A stretch of 64,000 nt of DNA, from positions 254,041,127 through 254,105,126 of the forward strand of contig OV884056.1 of assembly GCA_930367215.1 (NCBI GenBank), given 5' to 3'. Source of the stretch: Pollenia angustigena (Eukaryota; Arthropoda; Insecta; Diptera; Polleniidae). A program made the position numbers and the translations under genes. Under the pieces are notes generated by a model that was not told the DNA's origin, made no database searches, and saw only the letters and a program-made list of their open reading frames with translations. Shown here in pieces: positions 33,902 through 45,014 of this stretch. Position 1 is the stretch's first letter; each line of letters starts with the position of its first letter.

Positions 33902-35030
33902 GTCCCAGCGGGAAAAGAAAGAAGTAAGGATGCCTTCTAGAGGGCCTTTGTATTCCTTCTTTTGGATGAAAAGGATGGTTAAATTTTAAGGGCCGATGTT
34001 GATTTTGAATTAAACAACAATTATTTAGGAAGTCATTGTCATTTATTTTTATTATGAAAATATTGGTATGGTTCGATCATGTATGGAACAAAATATCGGC
34101 CAAATGGCCGCCGTGACCTCGGCGGTACACCTCCATCCGATGGTCTAAATGTTCAATGACGCTGAGGTATAATTGAGGTTCTATGCCGTTAATGGGCCGA
34201 ATTATCTCATCATAGCTCTCGTTGTTTGCTTATCGACGTACACCTTTTCTGTCAAATAAACCCAAAGAAAGAAGGCCAACGGTGTCAAATTAAATGATAT
34301 TGGCGGCCAATTGACATCGCCACCACGTGAGATAACACGGCAATTGAAATCGTTGCGCGAAAGAGCCATTGTCTCGTTAGATGTGTGGCACCGTCCTGTT
34401 GAAAGCACATATCGTCCACATCCATATCTTCCAATTCGACCATAAAAAGTTCGTTATCATCTCACGATAGCGAACACCATTCACAGTAACTGCCAGACCG
34501 GCCTCATTTTGGGAAAAATACGGCCAGATGATGCCGCCAGCCCATAAGCCGCACCAAACAGTCACTCTTGTGAGCGCATTGGTTTTTCGACAATCACTCT
34601 TAAATTATCATTCGCCCAAATTCGGCAACTCTGCTTATTGCTGAATCCACTGAGGTGAAAATGTGCCTTATCACTGAATCACGAAGTGCACGATGTTTAT
34701 TTTGATTTGAACGCCCATATTAATAATAAGCCATAATAAGGTGAGGCTCACATTCAACAATGGCCCTTTACAAGGCTTGCTCGCTTTATTCCACTCTCAT
34801 ATCTTTTCGCACACGTTGTCGTTGCTCTCGCTTCTCTTGCAGTTACATAAGAATGGTAACGGGATCAAAAAAAAAAAAAAAAAAAAATCTTTTACTTTTG
34901 CTTGTGCGAAAAAACATAACCAAAAATGTTACTCCTTCTCTTCTCTGTTGGTATAGAAGGCAATGTGGAATGTTTTATATTTTATACGAAAGAGCCGAGG
35001 CCTTCTTACTAATGCTTTGGATGCTGCTAT
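33902..35030 (+). repeat. CCCAGCGGGAA repeat, split by a mariner fragment
   Basis: Left part (33902-33966) and right part (34757-35030) together match 49033-49345: CCCAGCGGGAA, GTAAGGATGCCTTCTAGA, then ACAAGGC(C/T)TGCTCGCT, AAGAATGGTAACGGGATCAA and GAGCCGAGGCCTTCT. The uninterrupted copy has TTTTGGATTTACAAGGCC across the point where this one contains mariner sequence. A poly(A) tract (34867-34887) lies inside. Confidence 0.65.
34077..34690 (-). pseudogene. Mariner-like (IS630/Tc1/mariner) transposase fragment
   Basis: Minus strand, several frames. Order from 34690 downward: FSDKAHFHLSG (first catalytic Asp region), WCGLWAGGI, VNGVRYREMI, a frame change, CHTSNETM, VISRGGDVNWPP, LTPLAFFLWVYLTEKVYVD (third catalytic region, whose D is changed to N before L-T-P), then EIIRPI..IEPQL and GGHLADILFHT with its stop at 34077-34079. 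This is the usual block order of one insect mariner-like family. Internal stops, frameshifts and a missing N-terminal helix-turn-helix make it non-functional. Transposases of this superfamily cut and paste DNA at TA sites. Confidence 0.8.
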
Positions 35031-37199
35031 GGTGTATGCCAGGAATTTACATTGCATGCTAAGAGAACCTGAAGGATCTCCAGTCATGAGTCAATTTTAT
35101 TTTATGTGAGCGTTGTTGAAACATTGGTGTAAGAGAATAAATTGTCACAAATGCACAAGAAATGGCAAAGCGCATGGATAGCTTTGACCATATGATAAGC
35201 CATATTATTCAGCTTGGCCGTTTTTGACAATGTGAAGCAAAACTGAGTTTGGTTGTACAAAATGCAAATTTTAGTTACACCCAAAGGCTTGTTTTGCACA
35301 TTTTCATCCTGGTGTCCCAAAAAACATTAAAAAATAAAATTATCTCAATAATCGACCACAGTTGTGATATTAATTTCTTTATTTTTTACTAATAAATAGT
35401 TCATTTTACATAAAACATCGCATTTTTTCTTGCCAAAAATTAAAAAAAAACTCTGTGTTTTGAACCCTCTGACAGCGAAGTGGGTATTTAAATACCCATG
35501 TCATTGAATCAAACCTGTGGTCAACGTTATTGGTCCAATTTAGCTAATATTTTTTTCTAAAGCAAAGCACACCTAAGGCTATAAGTCACCAAGAAAGTTT
35601 TCCGATTTTCCACTCTTCCAATTTTCCAGAGCCGTTGTCGTTCACTTTTTCCAAATATTAAAAATTGCTTACTTGTAAGCCGCTAACTTTCCCAATTAAA
35701 GGGGGCAAAATTTTATTTCAAAAATTTGCTTAAGTAGTCTTATCCTTTCTTTATCTATTTGTAAAAACCAATTTCCGATACCTCTTACCTGAAGTTAGCC
35801 AGAATTTTTCTACGAAGGCTCTGTTTTTGGGTATTTAAATACCCATCCGTCCTTAATGGGTTAAAAAAGGGTCTATTTTTGTATGTTTTGTTAATTTGAG
35901 AATCTGTTTCCTTACCAACTTATACAAATTGGGTATGGTAAGAAAGGTTTTTTTAAGGCGCATCCAACTGTATATACAATTTGTCCAAGGACGATCATCC
36001 ATGTCCTTTTTCCAAGGATTTTCTGTAAAAAAACGGTTTTTGAATTTTTTGTTCGTGGTTGTTTGTAATAAAAGTGCTAAATTAACATATTTTAAACTTT
36101 AGTCGATTTAATTAAATACGTGTCTCAGCTTTTTTTGAAATTCGTGCTGGTTCGTGTTTTGGCAAAAATGCAATGGGGTGGTAACCCTTCGTTTTAAATA
36201 GGGCAATATGGGTATCAAATTTTATCTTTTGGCAAGTATATCATCTTTGTAGGTAAATAGTTTAGATTTTTGCAAATTAGATGCATTTAACACGGTGCTC
36301 TGGAATATATAAAAATGCAATTTTGTAGTAACTCTAATATGATAGCGGATTTAGTTTCTAGATCATGTATGGATGAAAATAGGACTAAAGAAAGAAAAAA
36401 AGAAATGATCCACGACTTTTAGCGGCATATTTTTTTCCCCAAATTAAAAAAAATTCTAGTCGTGGATCCTTTCTTTTTTTCTTTCTTTAGTCCTATTTTC
36501 ATCCATACATGATCTAGAAACTAAATCCGCTATCATATTAGAGTTACTACAAAATTGCATTTTTATATATTCCAGAGCACCGTGTAAAATGCATCTAATT
36601 TGCAAAAATCTAAACTATTTACCTACAAAGATGATATACTTGCCAAAAAATAAAATTTGATACCCATATCACCCTATTTAAAACGAAGGGCTACCACCCC
36701 ATTGCATTTTTGCCAAAACACGAACCAGCACGAATTTCAAAAAAAGCTGAGACACGTATTTAATTAAATCGACTAAAGTTTAAAATATGTTAATTTGGCA
36801 CTTTTATTACAAACAACCCCGAACAAAAAATTCAAAAAGAGTTTTTTTTACAGAAAATCCTTGGAAAAAAGGACATGGATGATCGTCCTTGGACAAATTG
36901 TATATACAGTTGGATGCACCTTAAAAAACCTTTCTTACCATACCCAATTTATATAAGTTGGTAAGGAAACAGATTCTCAAATTGACAAAACATACAAAAA
37001 TATACCCTTTTTTAAACTGGTCCAGCTCACGAGAGGTGAAAGCTGGAGCCGAAATATTCAAAATGTAATCTGAAAAAAGTCCAAGGTTCATTTTTAGGAG
37101 GGTACATCGAGCACGAATTTTGCTTCCATACAACTTGAGTCGCTCTAATATACATATGTTTATGTATTTATATAATCACATTAGTTCACATATTATATT

Positions 37200-38100
37200 A
37201 TAACCATATATGATCATATCTACTTTTATTTGCTCTGGTAGGCAAAAAGATGGGGACTGGAGATGAGCATATATAGATATTCCACAAACTTCTAATATAA
37301 TTGCTACAAATGATCATATTTTATTACACCTCCAAAGCCTTTTTTAATTTTGTTCGATACTTTTGGGTCGTCAATGATCTGGGCAACCCCTTTGTGTACG
37401 TGTCTAAAATTTTACCTAGGGATCAAACATGCTATTCTTAAGTTGGATACTTAATTTCAGCCATTTACGTAAAGAAATAAAGAAGTTATGGAACTTTGGC
37501 CGGAATTTCCAAATGTGCACAGGTGTAAATGGTATATTCTATAAGTTTGTAATTCCGTTTGTAATTTCTACTATATTGATCTTAGACCCTAAAAAGTATA
37601 TATATTCAGGGTCCTTATGAGGAACGAAGTTGATTTAACGATGTGATGTCCCCCTTCCCCCTTTTTCAATTGTTTACATATACTAGCATAATGCCCAATA
37701 TGATTTTTGTTATCACTCTTGTTTATTGTTTAATCTATTTAACGATTCACAACTATTACGGTTCAGAACTCAAATAAGTTGATTTATAATTTTTGTATTA
37801 TGGTTTACAACTTTGATATATTGTGGTGAACAAAAACATCAAAAATAATTATTACAACTCAACTGCGTTGAGTCGTGAACCATAAAACGGGCCATATTTC
37901 ATTTTAATGATGTTCAAACAAGGTTCCTTTATGGTTCAGTTATCTAGGGGTTTGTTAAGGTTAGAAACTGTGAGTCCCTTGGTTTGAATCTTGGTTTTTC
38001 AAAAACAAAAATTTTTTTTTTTAATTTTTATGTTCAAAAACGATTAAAAAAAATAGTTTTCGTCTAGTTGCTCTTTATTCTGCTCGCACAAATTGTAATG
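37200..38100 (+). repeat. Dispersed repeat, deletion derivative
   Basis: Contains AAGTTTGTAATTCCGTTTGT then AAAGTATATATATTCAGGGT, and at its 3' side (38010-38095) the TCGTCTAGTTGCT / ATTCTGCTCGCACA block shared with about 700-760. The middle of the family is missing. Class not assigned. Confidence 0.45.
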
Positions 38101-38109
38101 TTGCTCGCC

Positions 38110-38484
38110 TTACAGTATTACCATTGTTAAAGTTTCCAAAGCTATGTTTTGGTTGGTCAACAATCAATCCAATTTTCTCTCCAAATTCCCTTTGAATGTA
38201 ATAGGGCCGATACACAATACCATCAGGATTGTGCGTTCAAGTGATGGTGCAATTAAGCTTGTAGCACACAAAACACCAGCATGCTGGTACAAAATTAATT
38301 TTTTACCAAAAACTGTGTGGAAAATGTTGTAATGTATAATGATAAAACTTTCTGCCCTTTTATTGTAGCATTGATTTTTTAATTCCCATTTGCAGTTTTC
38401 CGTACTTTTAACTTTCCATAGGCAAGGCATTGTTTTATAAAGTTGGAGAAAGTCTTCCCAAAATATTTGTTCTTTGGCATTCAT
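38110..38484 (-). pseudogene. MADF-domain fragment with frameshifted continuation
   Basis: The minus frame from ATG at 38484 reads IFWEDFLQLYKTMPCLWKVK, then KNQCYNKRAE. F...Y...PCLW..KS...K..K...Y matches the start of a MADF domain, a Myb-related DNA-binding module common in fly transcription factors (MADF/BESS) and in some TE proteins. After about 45 residues similarity ends. In a different minus frame at 38110-38290 I read DGIVYRPYYIQREFGEKIG and VDQPKHSFGNFNNGNTVRRA; the last resembles a D/N-GNT-x-RR motif I associate with TE-encoded proteins, from memory only. The frame change makes it a broken gene. No splice sites stand out. Confidence 0.5.
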
Positions 38485-38654
38485 ATTTTAAATTTTGTAT
38501 TTTTTGATGTTAATGCGTTGCCGATTTAACTTTTATGAGCTAACTTTACAACACACGATTCACTAGTTTTGATAAAGCACCAGCAGCTAGTACAATCACA
38601 CCACAAGCTCATTCACGGGCAATCAGCTGGCACAAACACTTGATTGCGCAATCA

Positions 38655-38950
38655 TGATGGTGTTTATTTTTGTATTTTGGTTTAAGCATTGATATTGTTC
38701 CAAACACGACTTTTTGAGTGTTTGCAATTCTCATTCACTCTGCATTTCTTTTTTTTTTGCTAATAACTTTGACTTTTCTAAAATTTTTGGGAAGAATGTT
38801 TTATGATGATCAACCAGTGAAATGTGCACAGGAACTGGCTTATCCTCGAACAATTAAGTTAAGTATATTTATCAAGAACAACAAACTAAATCATATTAAT
38901 TGAATGGAATTAAAATTATGTATTCCAAAAATTACTTTGATAATCACATC
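38655..38950 (+). repeat. Decayed hammerhead-repeat copy
   Basis: Landmarks TTTAAGCATTGATATTGTTC, TGATGATCAACCAGTGAAATG and TATGTATTCCAAAAATTACT. The core has lost the 5' half of stem II, leaving TGATGA next to CCAGTGAAATGTGCACA, so it cannot fold as a hammerhead. Confidence 0.55.
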
Positions 38951-38959
38951 TAGTTTGCC

Positions 38960-40074
38960 ATTTTTTATTCGGTAGTCTATGTGACAAGTGAAACACCCAA
39001 AAATTATTTCCAGCCATGAAGAGCAGAATTACCAAAATTAATTGTATCAACACTCCATCTTTTGCAATATACTTTACAATATTGTTGAAAGCTTTGCTTA
39101 TGGAGCCACATATACAGCACTTTTGTGTGGACTTTAATTTTGCCAATTGTCGTACTTGTAATTGTAACATACAAACGGACAGACGGACTAACACCGCTTA
39201 ATCGTCTTAGCATTTAACAAGGACGCAGAATATTGATACTTTATAGGATTTCCGAAGATTATTTCAACGCGTTACAAAAGAAGTGACAGAAGCAATATGT
39301 CCCCATCTTTTTGATGGTGGATATAATACGAGTAACATTAACGTAAAAGTATATTTAACATAATGGTAAATGGCTTCATAGTCTTCACATTATATGTGAG
39401 AACCTATATACACATAGAGTCAGCAAACACACATACCCTTGCATATCTGCATGTATGTGTTGTTTAGATTTAACTTCCAGCAACAATTTAATTTGTTCGA
39501 ATATGCAAACATACACTGAAAGAAATAATTTAGGTAAAATCAAATAAAACCATTGGTAAAAATTAAAAAAATAAAACATATATTTTCCTTCAATCTATAC
39601 AACAAATCTACAAAAAAAGGCGATAGTTTCAATTGTTAAATAAAAAGTTATTTTAGCTCGTCCATCGAGCAAAATATTCTAAGAGATAGTTTGCCGCTAT
39701 TTGAAGGGTGTGACTTGACTTGTGAAATTCGTTTTATTATTTGAAATTTCGTCGTCATTTAAAAGTTCAGATTTTAACTGAAAATAAGAGTCATTGCTTT
39801 CATTTTCAATATCGCTGAACTCATGCTCGCTCTCTTCCTGCATACCACTATTATATCTGCTCATTGCGGCTTTTAGAAGTTTCATATGATGCTCTCTTAG
39901 ATGAAATAGTAATTTATTTTGCCTTTGAGCGTTTCATTTTGTAGACTCTTACAAAGCAAAACCCAAACGACAATGAAAACTTTGAATAATTTTTTTTTTT
40001 TTTAATAAAAAGCGTTCACCAAAATTGACACTGAAGTACTAATATTGATAACACTGTGGAACATTTTTGGGATT
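38960..40074. other. No gene recognised
   Basis: An acidic 62-codon minus frame (39697-39885) without recognised domain lies just outside the 40078 transposon. CACTGAAAGAAATAATTTAGG near 39515 matches MITE ends seen at 51911, but no partner was found. Confidence 0.35.
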
Positions 40075-40077
40075 ATT

Positions 40078-43000
40078 GTCTGGGGGGTGATTGTACTAGG
40101 TCAGTATAGTAAAACCCTCAAAGGGTTTGGCGTTCGTATGTGTCAGTTCTTTTTTATGACATTTTAAATTTTTTCCTTATCTTGATGTTTTTTCGCTTAG
40201 TTGTAACATTTTGGCAAAAACGTAGTTTAACATTACGCGAGAACCACTTGTCCGATTTTGCTAAAACAAACTCAAAAAAATTTAGAATTACAATTTCTTT
40301 AATCCGTTCATATAACGTTTTTCTTTATAATCCACAGTTTTGCCGGTAAAAATAAATTTGTGGAGAAAAAAAAATATTTTTTTTTTAAATTCATAAAAAA
40401 TCCAAAACGGAAAAAAGGATCAAGTGTTATTAATTTCATGTAAAGTCACATAACCTATAAACAAAATGCGACATAGATCATAGAAATCGATTAACGCGTT
40501 CTGCTTTTATTTGCAATTAAGTGAAGGTATCCCATTTTGACAAGAATATTGATATTTGTTTTTATTCAAAAAAGTGTTATTTATCGCCTTTTTTTATAAA
40601 TTTTCCCCAATAACTTCAGACTTCTGGCCATAAACTACTGAAAAAATTAAGTAAACATTTTTATAATTTTTTATTTTTATTTTAATTATTTATTTTTATT
40701 TATTTTAAGAAATATTGCCTAGACTTTTTTGATGGTGGTTGTTCGGGACTAGTGGCATCGCATTCATCGCTATCATCAGTTTCTGAACCACACATAATGT
40801 CAATGTGTGACTCCACTATTGGCCCTTCTGCATCTCCTGAAAATTCTTTATCATCAAGATCATCCTTGTCTTGCCACACAAGCTTACTCCACCAGCAAAT
40901 TTCCGCAATTATTGCACTCGGCGACTTTTTGCCTCTATATCTGTAAGTTTTTGTTTTATTAAAATGAGTTTGAAAAAATAAAAAATCAGTATTACCTCAT
41001 TTCAAATGGCATAGCAACTTGATGATAGAGTTCACCTTGTTCATCAGATTCGGTAGCCAATTGTTTGCTGAAGTAGTCCAGATGATGATGTAAATAATGG
41101 ATTTTCAAGGACATGTGGACACCAATTTCCGAGAATGCTCTTAACATCCTTGCGACAGAAACATCGTAGTTGTTAGAACGATGCTTTCCCAACAAGCCTT
41201 CTATTACTTCTTTGATTGCCTGCCATGCATTCAATTCAGCGTCAATCAAAATATTGTTGAATGCGTCACTTTTAATCAGCTTTCGTATATCTGGACCATT
41301 TAGTACGCCTGATTGGAAAAAATTAATTTGTAAAGATGGAAAATCATGGGAAATGAATGTGATATTATAACTTACCTTCTTTAATTTTACTTTCGCTGAG
41401 TCTCGGGTAAATTAGTTTCAAACACAAGAAAACTTCATCTCTTTTGGCGACAGTTTTGATAAAATTCTTAACAATTCCAAGTTTAATATGCAGTGGAGGC
41501 AGCAATATCTTCTCCTTCGGCACTAGAGGCTCACGAATAATATTGGCCGTTTGTAACCTGCTGTGCTCTCTGAGTTTCCATCCGTGGCATGCATATTGGT
41601 CACCGGAAAATCGTGTGTCCCAATCGCACATATATTTTATATAGCCGCTTTGAAGACCGCAAAGCATTGCTACAACTTTTAAATCGCAGCATATGCGCCA
41701 CATATGTTTGGCGTAGTTAACCATTTTTAAAATATTTTCCAGTGCATCATATGTTTCTTTCGTTTCTGTACTATAAGCGATTGGAACTGAAGGTTTTTTA
41801 TTGGTCTTATGCAGTAAAACCGCCTTCAAGCTGAGTTTTGAACTGTCAATAAATAATCTCCAGTCATCTGCTTCATATTTTATTTCCATTGCGTCCATCA
41901 ATTTTCCTACATCCGGGCAATATGCAGAAGTTTTTTCATCATTTACAAGGAATAAACTTTGGAGTGTTGCCTGACGACTTCGATAAGCTGTGACTTTCAC
42001 ACCGGGTGCCAACAAATTGTTTGATTTCAAAATGGAAGCCAGCTCTTCCGATTTATGCTGTGTTAATTCCAACTTGGCAACAATTGCATCAAGCTTATTT
42101 TGATTTATTAAAATTGGCTCATTGGATACTGATTGCTCATATGGGGGATCATCACGTGCATGATATGTCGGAGCAGTCGTAGAAGAGAAAATATCTGGGC
42201 TAGAAGCTTTTGGCACAGGAATGTGGTCCGAATGAGGCAATGGTGTTGCGGCACTTGCAACACCAACGTAATTATACGATTTTCTTATCCTTTTTGCGGA
42301 TCCTTTATTCGCACATGCATAGCAATTCAATGGATTGTGACCTTCGCCAGGATTAGTCCAAGTCATTGGGATACCGAATGGCATACTTTCACGTCTTCTA
42401 TTTTTCCAATCCATTAGACGGTTGTAGCAGCTTTTACACACTATATTTGGTACCCAATTTTCGTTCACTATAACATTTTGGTTGAAGTACATCTCGTATG
42501 TTTGAACAAAATCAATACTGAAATTTCCCCTTTTTTTATGTGTTGGGACATATTGACCACAGCAGTAGCAAAAGCTATTTATATCTGGCTTGCACAGTTC
42601 CATATTCTGTTCTCTTTTGTTCACTTTTAAAAAACTGGAGAAAAATCACTTTTACTGTTCGCGTTCGTCGGCACTTGTTGAATGACAAAAATCGATAAAT
42701 GAACACCTATAAATACTACGTATTTTTCAATATTTTACTGACAGATACGTTCCAAAACATGGAATTTCTGTAAAAAAATCATACAGGTAGCCAACGGAAA
42801 ACCCCAAATAATTAAAAAAGTGCACTTTCCTTTTTTCCTTTCAATTGTCCACGCACATTTATTACTTCTTATTACTTTGCTACAGCAATCATAAAAATCA
42901 AATAACCTTTTGTTTATTACTTTTTTTTTAATTCTAAGAATCATAAAAAAAGTCATAAATGTTTTTGCAAAGAATTTTGTGCATATCTCGAGCAAATTTT

Positions 43001-43382
43001 TGAAATGCATACCTTTACTTTTTTATGAATTAAAAATAAAAAATTTAAATTTTTTGGGCAAAAAATATTTTTTTTCTTCATACATTCATTTTTAACTTCG
43101 AAAGTGTTGCACATATAGGAAAACGGTATAGAAACAGATTAGAGAAATTGTAATTCTTAATTTTTCTAAATTTGTTTCATCAAAATCGGACAAGTGGTTC
43201 TCGAGTTATGTTAAACTACGTTTTTGCCAAAAAGTTACAACTAAGCGAAAAAACATCAAGATAAGGAAAAAAGTTAAAATGTCTTAAAAAAAAACTTACA
43301 CATACGAACGCCAAACCCTTTGAGGGTTTTACTATACTGACCTAGTACCATCACCCTGACTTGGAATTTCTCACCCCCCAGA
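40078..43382 (-). mobile_element. DNA transposon with about 320-bp inverted ends and an apparently intact gene
   Basis: Outer ends TCTGGGGGGTGA (40078-40089) and its complement (43371-43382), flanked by TTG on both sides (40075-40077, 43383-43385). The inverted repeats run inward to about 40405 and from about 43025, sharing ACTAGGTCAGTATAGTAAAA, CCCTCAAAGGGTTTGGCGTT, TCTTGATGTTTTTTCGCTTA and ACTTGTCCGATTTTG. The right arm has a 15-20-bp insertion near its tip. Between them is the three-exon gene 40700-42603 on the minus strand and short AT-rich flanks. I cannot assign a named superfamily. Confidence 0.8.
40700..42603 (-). CDS. Transposon-encoded 593-residue Cys-rich protein, three exons
   Basis: Exons (minus strand): 42603-41376, 41308-40996, 40940-40700. 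Introns of 67 and 55 bp have AAG|GTAAGT...CAATCAG and GAG|GTAATA...TTACAG borders, and joining them keeps one frame to TAA. The first ATG is at 42603; an in-frame stop lies upstream. Domains: CxxC (residues 12/15) paired with CKSC (56-59), a FGIP-W segment (near 76-82), CYAC (94-97), a linker, then WRLFIDSSK (248-256), SLKAVLL, CDLKVVAML (306-314), GLQSGYIK, CDWDTRF, LPPLHIKLG, NGPDIRKL, LNAWQAIKEV, HMSLKIHYL and an acidic tail with PPSKKS. This order matches, from memory, a widespread family of uncharacterised arthropod proteins. An RNase H-like transposase with D253 and D307 among its acidic residues is my inference. AATAAA-type signals follow the stop. Confidence 0.8.
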
Positions 43383-43467
43383 TTGGCTGTTGTACTGTGT
43401 AATCATCCTTTATCAACGCCATACGTTAATTTACATTACTCTTAAGCCGGATTTATGAGATGTGGAC

Positions 43468-43684
43468 TAATGGCGTTTTCTTTTCTAGAAAAAATGTGAC
43501 ATTTTGTTTTTAAAAAATGCAGTTTGGAGTCTGTTTCTTAAACATTTTGCTCCCGAAAAGGGTGGCTTGTTTTATTCTAAAAAACTCACCCTTTTTTTGG
43601 AAGCAAAATTTTTATGAAATAGACACCAAATTGCATTTTCTTAAATAAAATGTCACACTTTTTTGTAGAAAAGAAAACACCATA
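43468..43684. repeat. Hairpin of about 105-bp arms
   Basis: GGCGTTTTCTTTTCTAGAAA with AATGTGACATTTT and GCTCCCGAAAAGGGTG at the left mirrors CACCCTTTTTTTGGAAGCAA and GTAGAAAAGAAAACACC at the right. Probably part of a MITE spanning about 43445-44425. Confidence 0.55.
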
Positions 43685-43707
43685 AATTTAAACTATGTTA
43701 GCGCAAT

Positions 43708-44355
43708 CTGAAACTCGGATTTTTCAGGCGAAATGTGATTTTTTTTTTTATTAAAGCCCAATATTTTAAGCAAAACTATGTTTTTCCTTTAAAATCTTAT
43801 ATACAAGCTTAAGATTAACTTAACCTAGTTTAACTGAGATCTCAAAACCCCAGACTAAGCAATTATATTGTTACAGGCGGCAAAACGTGCACGTATTAAG
43901 AGCTTTTCGGGAACATGATCGTTACTATTTAGCTATAAACTTTTAGTATCTGATGATTTATTTTTGAAAATAGCGTACGGTTTATTACTCTTGCTATTGA
44001 CTTCGAGCGCCAACTAATTGACAAAGCCATATCTATCATTAGGATGATTAAACTAACCGCCATTTTTTGTCATGGTATACCTATTTAATACAATGAAATC
44101 GACTAGTCCACATTATCTAAACCGTTCATACCAATTTTATCAATTTTCGGACACTAAAGTGGAATTTTCTTTCCATTTTTTTTGTTCTATATTTTAGGCC
44201 AGGGTTTTGAGATGAGGATATGGTTTAAACTTAGTTTAATGTAGTCTAAAACTAGGATTTTTCCGGCGTACTGTGTTTTTTTTATTTTTGCATTTAAGAC
44301 CAACATTTTAAGCAAAACAAAGTTGTTCCGACAACATTTTGTAGACAGACTTGGT
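43708..44355 (+). repeat. Direct repeat pair
   Basis: 43708-43815 and 44247-44355 share TCTGAAACTCGGATTTTTC-like sequence, GGCG(A/T)A.TGTG, an AATATTTTAAGCAAAAC block and a CTTA/CTTGG end. TTTAACTGAGATCTCAAAA-like words near 43838 and 44398 mark the far ends. Subrepeats of one old element. Confidence 0.5.
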
Positions 44356-45014
44356 AATGGCGGCACAAATCTGTTTTCAGATAACCTAAATCTGGTATAA
44401 CTGAGATCTCAAAAACACAGCCTTAATCGTTTTTGCCGGATTGTATGAACTGTAGCTTGTCGCGTTTGTACAAACACTATTGCACTTCCAACGTACTAGC
44501 AGATTCCCACTATTTTTGTCGGACCTGGGCCCTATTCCACAAAAAAACTTATCCACTTTTTACTTTGCACTTATCAAATTGCATTTTTTGGCAAAGTGAT
44601 AAGTGTTTCTCTTCCACAACATTCTTTGCAAATCTAACTTTGCACTTAGCTAGATTTTGCAAAGACTTTGCTCTCTTTTTTTCTAGTAAGTTTTTTTTTA
44701 TAAAATTATTGTAAATAGCATATGAGAATTATTTCTTTTTAAAAGTTATTTTTATTATATAAACTAATTTTATTTTCGAATGCGTTCAATGAATCAAATT
44801 TCAATTTATAAAGCTACCTTGTAATAGTCTTATTTCTTTAATTTGAATTTAGTATATCTATACACATTCTGCTGGTGTCTTATAATTGTAAAAATGTATA
44901 CACAAAATTTACTTCATTCCTAAATAAAGGGTAGTTTAAAATAAACATATGTAACATGCAGGTACAATAAATTCTAGTAGTGTATAGATTTCCTAATTCC
45001 TAATAATATGTGTA

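Larger units (their letters stand above)
33630..35864. mobile_element. piggyBac-type element nested in the foldback
   Basis: TTAA-CCCATTAAAGACTGAACC at the left (TTAA 33630-33633) and CCGTCCTTAATGGG-TTAA at the right (TTAA 35861-35864). The uninterrupted foldback arm near 37010 reads the complement of CAGTTTAAAAAAGGG, showing one TTAA before insertion. Subterminal GGGTATTTAAATACCCAT palindromes occur near 35490 and 35830, and related sequence near 33765. No piggyBac transposase; its interior is filled by further nested repeats. Confidence 0.8.
33509..37148. mobile_element. Foldback (palindromic) element, interrupted in its left arm
   Basis: Without its 2.2-kb insertion this is a 1.4-kb palindrome. 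The right arm (36461-37148) is a nearly exact reverse complement of the left arm (33509-33633 plus 35865-36417), with a loop of about 45 bp between GGATCCACGAC and GTCGTGGATCC. Ends TTAGAGCGACTCAA / TTGAGTCGCTCTAA. TATACA flanks both sides (33503-33508, 37149-37154). Few differences between arms by eye. No coding capacity. The paired frames on opposite strands (35896-36102 and 36921-37133) simply reflect the palindrome. Confidence 0.8.

Noticed and set aside
35896..37133. Paired plus and minus frames of 68-70 codons as a duplicated gene
   Set aside because: They are the two arms of the foldback palindrome and share no recognisable domain.
41444..42417. Plus-strand frames opposite the 593-residue protein
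   Set aside because: Antisense shadows of a well-supported coding exon.
42604..42624. Start of the transposon gene at GTG 42622-42624
   Set aside because: Eukaryotic nuclear genes start at ATG; the first in-frame ATG is at 42603 and a stop lies upstream of the GTG.
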